Shown here: positions 56,992-64,000 of the stretch, one piece after another
Layout of the letters: every line of letters starts with the position of its first letter
Numbering within the stretch: the stretch's first letter is position 1
Assembly (NCBI GenBank): GCA_025358115.1
Contig: JANYKQ010000038.1
Span: 30,509-94,508 of the forward strand
Direction of reading: 5' to 3'
DNA from: Methanomicrobiales archaeon
Lineage (GTDB): Archaea > Halobacteriota > Methanomicrobia > Methanomicrobiales > Methanospirillaceae
DNA: 64,000 nt
Position numbers and translations under genes: made by a program
The notes under the pieces: generated by a model
Seen by the model: the letters and a program-made list of their open reading frames with translations, nothing else
Databases searched by the model: none
Told to the model about the DNA's origin: nothing

Positions 56992-57568
56992 GAATGTTGT
57001 CGAGACCCGGGCTGCCATCTGCGGTACCGGGTGCCTGCTCGCCCTTATTTTTTTCGTATCGCACCTGCCGCTCATCCTTCTCATCATACCGGTTGCGATC
57101 CTGTTTCTCGGGATTGTCGCGGACCCGGAGGAGACCCATGCGGTGTGGTACGGCATGCTCTACACGCTCGGCATCTTTGACCTGTCAGTGCTGGATGAGG
57201 AAGAACGGGGGACCTGTTCGGTGAAAAAACACTACTTCTGGTTCGGGGAGGTTGCATCAGCAGCTCTGCTGGCACTCGTCTTTTGCATCCCGCTGGGGAT
57301 ATTCCTGTCCGGGAGAACGGATATCACGCTCGCGTTCATTGGCGCGGCTATGCTGTTCCTGCCGCTCTTTGTCTTCCTGCCCCGGCTTATCCGGCAGGGA
57401 ATGAAAGCAGATACCGGATCAATCCTTGACACGTTTGGGAAGAACGAACAGGTAAAGAAAGTGTTCTGGACCCTGTTTGCTGCACTGGCAGGCATCGTGC
57501 TGATACGGGTGGTGGACCCGGTGACTGCACAGCAGGTAGTGGGAATGATTACGGGCATGGGGGGATGA
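56984..57568 (+). CDS. multi-TM hypothetical protein
   Basis: MFENVVETRAAICGTGCLLALIFFVSHLPLILLIIPVAILFLGIVADPEETHAVWYG..., about 4-5 TM segments. Confidence 0.75.
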   Translation: MFENVVETRAAICGTGCLLALIFFVSHLPLILLIIPVAILFLGIVADPEETHAVWYGMLYTLGIFDLSVLDEEERGTCSVKKHYFWFGEVASAALLALVFCIPLGIFLSGRTDITLAFIGAAMLFLPLFVFLPRLIRQGMKADTGSILDTFGKNEQVKKVFWTLFAALAGIVLIRVVDPVTAQQVVGMITGMGG

Positions 57569-58236
57569 TTAACATGCATTGATTCTTTCTTTTACCGGAG
57601 AAATGACCCAAAAAATCTCACTCTTTTTCCAAAAAAACAGTTTTTTCCCAGATACCATCATTCCTGCATATTCCTGCAATCCGGAAGATCCTCTGATAAG
57701 TGCTACCATGCATTACCAGCCCCGCTGCCACACCGGTACCGGACCCGGTTCTGCACCCGGGCCGGATATTCCCACAGTTTTTCTTTTTGAACTCATCTAT
57801 CTGGCATCAACCGACACCAGCAGTGAGACAGTTTCTGATTCGTAAAAAAATCTGTCCATCCCGTCTACAAAGATTGAGAATGAATACCAGAATAGTACCG
57901 GAATAATCTGTCCGGTGCCGTAAAAATCACCGGATACAAAGCACCGGCACGATTCGGCCTGATACTCAAATCGTTCCGGAAAATTTTAAAAAAAGTCCAT
58001 TGTCAATATTCACATCCGGGGGAATCCGGATCGTTTTATGGGGATCGCGGATGAATTCTGGCAGGTTCGTTTTTTTTGCATTCCATTTCCGGCAATACGT
58101 TTCCGGCACCGGGAAATGACCCGGCCCGGTAAAGCAATATTGTCGGGCAGGCATGCAAATAATGCTCCAATACTAATAGATTTAATGAGTTGGCTTTTTA
58201 TATTTATTTTTGATATGTATATATTGGGATTTTCTT

Positions 58237-59022
58237 ATGGATACTTCCGAGAATAAACGCAATATCTCACAAAATTCCGGAATCCGGGGTGCGGAATTTA
58301 CCCTTGTTGTGTGCATGTTAATCGTGTTGACCGCCCTGGTATTTGCAATCCTTATCATTCCCATGCAGTGGTCAACCGGTGCAGGGACTACTTCGCTTTC
58401 AGAGATCCTCAAATTTCGGGCAGAGATTCTCACGGTTATCATAACAGCATTCAGTGCATGGATTGGGGCTGGTGCTGCCTACTTCTTTGGCAGGGAAAAC
58501 ATGCGCGAAGCAACCCAGGCCATGCTTGACATGCGCCAGCTTCCTCCCCGGGAGAAGCTGCGGCAGATCTCCTTAAAAGAACTGCCTCCCCGGCCAATCA
58601 CCTGGAAGGTAAACACCGAAGACTTCCTTATCACCGTGTATGATAAGTTAAAAACGGATGTTTCCTGGTGGTTCATTGTCATCACAAAAAAAGATGGGTC
58701 TTTGGAAACGGTAGTCCACGAAGAGGCGATATGGCGTTTTATCGATTCACTGGCACTCGATGGCAAGAAGCCGGATGAGGAATTGAAGAAGATCACCGTC
58801 CAGGCACTGCTGGATTATCTCAAGGAAGAGAAGAACAAGGATCTTGCGACAAAGGTCAAAGATATCTACATCAGGGTCACCTATGATTACACTCTTGGTG
58901 CGGTGAATGACCTGATGCTGGATAAAAAACTCTTCCTCTCGATTATTACGGATGAATCGAACAAGCCGGTCAGCTATATTTCATCCGATGATGTCCGAAG
59001 GGAATTCTTAAAAATGTCTTAA
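58237..59022 (+). CDS. two-TM membrane-anchored hypothetical protein with CBS-like cytosolic domain
   Basis: Two N-terminal TM segments then PITWKVNTEDFLITVYDKLKTDVSWWFIVITKKDGSLETVV. Confidence 0.65.
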   Translation: MDTSENKRNISQNSGIRGAEFTLVVCMLIVLTALVFAILIIPMQWSTGAGTTSLSEILKFRAEILTVIITAFSAWIGAGAAYFFGRENMREATQAMLDMRQLPPREKLRQISLKELPPRPITWKVNTEDFLITVYDKLKTDVSWWFIVITKKDGSLETVVHEEAIWRFIDSLALDGKKPDEELKKITVQALLDYLKEEKNKDLATKVKDIYIRVTYDYTLGAVNDLMLDKKLFLSIITDESNKPVSYISSDDVRREFLKMS

Positions 59023-59030
59023 TTTTTTTT

Positions 59031-59100
59031 GCTCTGTTGAAATCCCGGTTCCGGTGATTCACTTTCATTCATTGGCTGCCGGGAAGTGGAGATGGGAGAA
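59031..59100 (-). repeat. Repeat A fragment (copy 8, truncated)
   Basis: GCTCTGTTGAAATCCCGGTTCCGGTGATTCACTTTCATTCATTGGCTG. Confidence 0.65.
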
Positions 59101-59252
59101 ATTCTCCCAAGCCTTGCTGATGAGTGCAATACCATCCTGCATCAGATGTTCTATTTTCTGACACGGGTCCTTGCTTTTTTCTTTCAATCATAACCGCAAC
59201 CATCTAACCAAATGTTGATAATTCCTCCCCACAATGAAGGATAAGACAATAC

Positions 59253-59576
59253 ATGACGGACTCGGCACTTTTACGGATCATCGAAGTCATCGTCCGTACG
59301 CTCGACCCGGATACCATCATCCTGTTCGGATCCCGTGCACGCGGTGACGCACGGGAAGATTCCGATTTCGACATCTGCTTTTTAAAAGACGGTATTACCC
59401 AAAGGCGCCCGCTGGCACGCAAACTCTATCGTGCGCTCTACGGCGTCGGCGTCCCGGTTGAACTGATCGTGGAAGCCTCGGATATATTCTCGAAAAACAA
59501 GGATAACCCGCATCTCATCTATCGTGACATTGCCCGGGACGGGAAGATAATATATGAAAAATCGCATACTGGTTGA
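59253..59576 (+). CDS. MNT-type minimal nucleotidyltransferase (antitoxin candidate)
   Basis: IILFGSRARGDAREDSDFDICFLKD (GSxxRG...SDxD). Confidence 0.92.
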   Translation: MTDSALLRIIEVIVRTLDPDTIILFGSRARGDAREDSDFDICFLKDGITQRRPLARKLYRALYGVGVPVELIVEASDIFSKNKDNPHLIYRDIARDGKIIYEKSHTG

Positions 59577-59957
59577 ACTATTGGCTCAGCCGTGCTCAAA
59601 GTAATCTTGACCGGGCACGTGCAGGAAAGATATGGGAGACCATCCTTTACGAAGACCTCTGTTTTGACTGCCAGCAGGCTGTAGAGAAATCGCTCAAAGC
59701 ATTGCTGGTGGCTTTAAGATCGGGAGAGCCCGCATACCCATATCATTGGCCGGCTGCTCGAAATCCTTGAACAGGGCGATATGAAAATTCCTGATGATAT
59801 CAAGTGTGCAGCTGATCTCACCGAATATGCGGTCCATACCCGGTATCCCGGCATCTATGAACCGGTTACTGCGGAAGAGTTCCAGGAAGCACTGGCGGTA
59901 GCGGAGCGTATACATGAATGGGTGGATGTCCAGCTCAAATCACGGGCAGGCAACTAA
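59573..59957 (+). pseudogene. HEPN-domain protein (toxin candidate), frameshifted at ~59730
   Basis: NYWLSRAQSNLDRARAG...LCFDCQQAVEKSLKALLVALRSGE then in another frame PHTHIIGRLLEILEQGDMKIPDDIKCAADLTEYAVHTRYPGIYEPVTAEEFQEALAVAERIHEWV. Confidence 0.8.
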
Positions 59958-60244
59958 ATGTCCGGCAAAATCCCTGTCACACGAAAAATTATGTTTCAAT
60001 AATATTGTATCAGTACCCGCAGTGCAGCCCCGCCAGTATTGAAACGGAAGAAGGGAACCAGGGATCTCTTTCCCTTATTATTCCATATCACACCAAATCC
60101 TGTTTTCATCAAAACCCGAATGTAGTACCCTTCCGGAAATTATCCACTCTCTTTCACCGTAACGATGGATCAGCATAACCAGGACGAAAAACCTCATCCA
60201 CCGACCCGATACCCTCATTGCTTCAGGCACTCTTAGTGAGATAC

Positions 60245-60724
60245 ATGGTAAATCTGCGTTCAGCCGCACTCGCGGCGGCCTGCATCCTCATCCCCCTGGT
60301 CTCGGGGGCCGTCACCGGTCTCCTCACCATGGGCAGTATCACGACCTGGTATGCCACCCTCAACAAGCCCTGGTTCACTCCCCCGGGGTATGTCTTTGGC
60401 CCGGTCTGGACCGTACTCTACATCCTGATGGGAATCTCCTTGTACCTGATCGTCTCGAACGGGTGGGAGAAGAAGCCCGTGCGGATCGGCATGCTCCTGT
60501 TTGGCCTCCAGCTGGCGGCAAACATAGCCTGGTCGTTCCTCTTCTTCGGGCTGCATTCACCGGTTGCGGGTCTTGCCGATATCTTCCTGCTGCTGGCCTT
60601 CGTCATCGCGACAATCATCGTATTTTACCGCCAGTCAAAACCTGCCGCCCTGCTGCTCATCCCGTACCTTGCATGGATCTGTATCGCCACGGCCCTGAAT
60701 GCCGGAGTTGTGCTCCTGAACTAA
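60245..60724 (+). CDS. TspO/MBR-family protein
   Basis: TTWYATLNKPWFTPPGYVFGPVWTVLYILMGISLYLI. Confidence 0.95.
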   Translation: MVNLRSAALAAACILIPLVSGAVTGLLTMGSITTWYATLNKPWFTPPGYVFGPVWTVLYILMGISLYLIVSNGWEKKPVRIGMLLFGLQLAANIAWSFLFFGLHSPVAGLADIFLLLAFVIATIIVFYRQSKPAALLLIPYLAWICIATALNAGVVLLN

Positions 60725-61010
60725 AATTCAGGATACCGTAAATAACCCTGCAATATGCGGCCGGGATGCCGGGTACGGCAGCGTTAAAGCCAACAGGAAC
60801 CACGGGCACCCGCCCCCGGATGGATGACCCGCCACCCATCAGCGTTGCGATCGACACCCTGAAAAAAGCATGATTTTGGTTAATAAAAAAATCATTTTTT
60901 TTAGAATGCCTGGTTTGTTTACCGGCTGCCCGCCTCTCCGGATAAAACGATCGTTACGGTATGAAAAAAATTCTACAGCAGATGCATGAGGCAGGGAAAA
61001 TGACTCCTTT

Positions 61011-61388
61011 TTAGTACATCTGTTTGCCCATCACAACCCCGCGTATCCCGCCCCGGGGTTCCTTGACATCCCCGACATACCGCGGGATCATGTGGCAATG
61101 GCAGTGCATCACGGTCTGGCCGGCCGCTGCCCCGGTATTGAACCCGATATTGTAACCGGCCGGCCGGAAATTCTCCTCAATTATTACCCGGCAGTCATCG
61201 ATCAGGGCAAACAATGCGAGCCGTTCATCAGCCGTCATCGAGAAGAGATCCGGCGTATGCCGGAAGGGTATGAGAAGCAGGTGGCCCTTGCTTGCCGGAA
61301 AGCGATCCCAGCGGGCATAACAGAGCTCGTTCCGGGCAACAATATCATCGGCAAATGGCGTGCAGAACGGGCATTTTACGGGAACCAT
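61011..61388 (-). CDS. HIT-family protein
   Basis: CPFCTPFADDIVARNELCYARWDRFPASKGHLLLIPFRH...GQTVMHCHCHMIPRYVGD. Confidence 0.93.
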   Translation of the reverse strand: MVPVKCPFCTPFADDIVARNELCYARWDRFPASKGHLLLIPFRHTPDLFSMTADERLALFALIDDCRVIIEENFRPAGYNIGFNTGAAAGQTVMHCHCHMIPRYVGDVKEPRGGIRGVVMGKQMY

Positions 61389-61775
61389 GTCAGCTATATC
61401 TGGACGGTGATTGGGTATGAATTTTATTTATTTTACCATGCCGCTTCCGGGTCCGGGATATCATGACAGCGCTGCCGGTGGCAAGGAAGGCACCCGGGAT
61501 CGTGATATGACTGAAATGAACAGATTCCCATTCTCTTTGAGAAAACAGCGGAAAATCCGTTGTATTTTTACTCCGGGAACAATCAAGATCGTACAATTTA
61601 AGGAAAGACTCAGCGGGGCATGGCGCAGGTCCGGGTTTTCTCTAAATTTCCGCGTGTCGGGAACTGTTTTTCATAAAAAAAGATAGCTAAAAACCTGTCA
61701 CGGAACGGATTCCAGGTACCCCCCATAAAGATTTTCCATCAGTATTATGCTCCGGGGAGGATCATAGAATAGAAG

Positions 61776-62330
61776 ATGGCTGAAAACAAGTACGAATCAT
61801 TGAAAATTGAGAACATCGTTGCTTCCGGAGCCATTGCCGAGACCATTGATCTCGTAGAGCTCTCATCCAAGGTTCCCAACTGCGAACTCAACAAGAAGCG
61901 GTTTCCCGGTGCAGTCTATCGTATCGCCGATCCCAAGATTGCTGCCCTCATATTTTCATCGGGAAAGGTTGTGCTCACCGGCATGCGAAACCGTGAGGCC
62001 CTTACAAAGGGACTTGCCGTCATCACCAAATCTTTGAATGACGCGGGTATTGTAACGCTCAAAGAGCCCAAGGTTGCGATCACCAACATGGTCTGTTCAT
62101 ATGATCTTGGCAAATACATCAATCTCAACAAGATCGTAGTCACGCTCAATGTGGAAAATATCGAGTACGAACCCGAGCAGTTCCCCGGCCTTGTATACCG
62201 GATCAAGGATCCCAAGATAGTTGTCCTCATCTTCTCTTCCGGAAAGATCATCCTGACGGGCGGCAGAAATCTTGAAGATATCCGGAAAGGTCTTGGTGTG
62301 CTTGAACAGAAACTCTCAAGCATTATGTAA
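61776..62330 (+). CDS. tbp: TATA-box-binding protein, paralogue 1
   Basis: IENIVASGAIAETIDLVELSSKVPNCELNKKRFPGAVYRI...FSSGKVVLTG. Confidence 0.97.
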   Translation: MAENKYESLKIENIVASGAIAETIDLVELSSKVPNCELNKKRFPGAVYRIADPKIAALIFSSGKVVLTGMRNREALTKGLAVITKSLNDAGIVTLKEPKVAITNMVCSYDLGKYINLNKIVVTLNVENIEYEPEQFPGLVYRIKDPKIVVLIFSSGKIILTGGRNLEDIRKGLGVLEQKLSSIM

Positions 62331-62709
62331 GAGATTTTTTGTTTATTTTCAGGTAAAAAAAACAATCTTCTTTTTCTTTGCTGTCATTCTTCCGGGTTTT
62401 ACCAGGGAAAACCAACTCTCTTCCACTCTGCCGTCATGCAATGGATTATTCCGGTTTTTTTTAAGACTCTGTCGCGACCCCACTGCTTCCCCACCGGGGC
62501 TGTTTAGGTGGAAACCGGGGTAAAAATCCCGGTCGTTTTTATGAATTCTCCCGCGGCCCGGTATCAGGTAACAGATCAGACACTGCTGGTGCATGCGAAT
62601 CATTTTTGTTTATATAAAGAAAAACGGGGGTACCGGAATGCAAAAAAATTTACCTATAATAAAGCTTGTCCGTTAGTATTATGATCAAGTGAGAATCATT
62701 CTAGAGCAG

Positions 62710-63264
62710 ATGGCTGACAAAAAGTACGAATCATTGAAGATTGAGAATATCGTTGCATCCGGTGTTATTGCAGAATCCATTGATCTTGTTGAACTCTCCA
62801 GTAAGGTCAAGAACTGCGAACTCAATAAGAAACGATTCCCCGGTGCAGTCTATCGTATCGAGGATCCCAAGATCGCATCCCTGATCTTCTCATCCGGCAA
62901 GATCGTGCTCACGGGCATCCGCAACAACAAGGCACTCGTGGACGGGCTTGCAATCATCATCAAGTCATTGAATGATGCCGGCATTGCAACCCTCAAGGAA
63001 CCCAAGGTTGCGATCACCAACATGGTCTGCTCGTACGATCTCGGCAAGTACATCAACCTCAACAAGATCGTAGTTACGCTCAATGTTGAGAACATCGAGT
63101 ACGAACCCGAGCAGTTCCCCGGTCTCGTTTACCGGATCAAGGATCCCAAGATCGTAGTCCTCATCTTCTCGTCGGGAAAGATCATCCTCACGGGCGGCAG
63201 GAACTTAGAAGACATCCGCAAGGGTCTTGGCGTTCTCGAACAAAAACTTGAAAGCATAATGTAA
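62710..63264 (+). CDS. tbp: TATA-box-binding protein, paralogue 2
   Basis: MADKKYESLKIENIVASGVIAESIDLVELSS...; internal ATG in ORF 62689..63264. Confidence 0.97.
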   Translation: MADKKYESLKIENIVASGVIAESIDLVELSSKVKNCELNKKRFPGAVYRIEDPKIASLIFSSGKIVLTGIRNNKALVDGLAIIIKSLNDAGIATLKEPKVAITNMVCSYDLGKYINLNKIVVTLNVENIEYEPEQFPGLVYRIKDPKIVVLIFSSGKIILTGGRNLEDIRKGLGVLEQKLESIM

Positions 63265-63510
63265 ATCAGGAAAATCTTTTTTTGGCTTTTTAAAAAAAAG
63301 CTGCAATCATTTTTATTGGATTATTTTTTACCGGGTGGTTACCGTTGGACCGGCCGGATCCGGGATATTTCGTTAAGGGTTGTTGCGGGAGAGTATCGCT
63401 GGAATGCAGGAGAACTGATGTTGAACGGGCCGGGATAATTACTCCGGTAATGAGGAATAAATCCTGGAATCGCAGTTTTTCTTGATGATTTTTCCGGGTA
63501 TTTTCCAGAA

Positions 63511-63648
63511 TCGCTTCGGTTGAAAGTCATATTTCGCGACTCGATTTTCTCTTTAGATAACCGGGAGTATGACCCCCTCTCTCCCCCAGAGGGAGGTTAT
63601 CCCAAGGGGTGCACCCCCCCTGACTCCCGGGTTTATCGGGAGGTTTTC
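63511..63648 (-). repeat. Repeat A copy 7 (diverged)
   Basis: TCGCTTCGGTTGAAAGTCATATTTCGCGACTCGATTTTCTCTTTAGATAACCGGGAGTATGACCCCCTCTCTCCCCCAGAGGGAGG...AAGGGGTGCACCCCCCCTGAC. Confidence 0.7.
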
Positions 63649-63850
63649 ATGAACACGCGGAAGGATTTAGTATATATTCCCAATGGGACATTTGTATTTC
63701 ACTCCGGGTTTTCAACAGACTTCCTGAAATCATCACCGTCCCGGATTACCCGAATGAAAAAAATGTTGCCGTATAATACCCACGGTTCCATTCCCTGCAA
63801 CCGTTATTCAGGACATGGAAAAAGAGGAAAAAAAGTTCAGCGATTCCCGT

Positions 63851-64000
63851 TCACCGGAAATACGCAACTGCATTCCGGAACAGGTGCATGTTCATGGATT
63901 CTGTTGGCACGGGCACTCCCTTGCGCCGCATCTCTTCCTTTCTGAGCGGCCAGTCATACAGGTTGACAAACTCCATTGCCCGCTCGGGATGCGGCATCAG
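63851..64000 (-). CDS. purQ: probable phosphoribosylformylglycinamidine synthase glutaminase subunit, C-terminal end (truncated by window)
   Basis: Reverse strand reads LMPHPERAMEFVNLYDWPLRKEEMRRKGVPVPTESMNMHLFRNAVAYFR*; LMPHPER is a PurQ hallmark. Confidence 0.65.
   Translation of the reverse strand: MMPHPERAMEFVNLYDWPLRKEEMRRKGVPVPTESMNMHLFRNAVAYFR

Overview
The window looks like a chromosomal segment of a methanogenic archaeon, probably Methanomicrobiales and Methanoregula-like (inferred from gene content; no search was run). From left to right it contains: an anaerobic cobalamin (cbi) operon (partial cbiT, then L, F, G, H, C, D, E); a mutY-like/mutL/mutS repair cluster; housekeeping and signalling genes, including a 4xPAS-RsbU-type phosphatase and a 2H-phosphoesterase/metallophosphoesterase fusion; a sodium:solute symporter with a 34-aa small ORF; a branched-chain amino-acid-type ABC transporter locus with two near-identical binding proteins; an accessory region at about 43-58 kb (two double-GIY-YIG proteins, twin 59-aa zinc-ribbon proteins, an ABC-type ATPase, an SRA-like/HNH nuclease and an uncharacterised 3-gene coupled operon); a disrupted MNT/HEPN pair; tandem TBP genes; and the C-terminus of a probable purQ. 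The main unexplained signals are: (i) a dispersed ~145-bp repeat family with terminal inverted repeats (TIRs), at least 8 copies, mostly between convergent genes; (ii) a second ~170-bp GC-rich dispersed repeat or structured element; (iii) a shared TATGCTATA palindromic motif upstream of symporter and liv genes; (iv) three interrupted reading frames (in-frame amber, 8-nt homopolymer frameshift, HEPN frameshift) and a livG with no canonical start codon; (v) a MutY-like glycosylase lacking the Fe-S cysteines; (vi) the GIY-YIG/zinc-ribbon accessory region.
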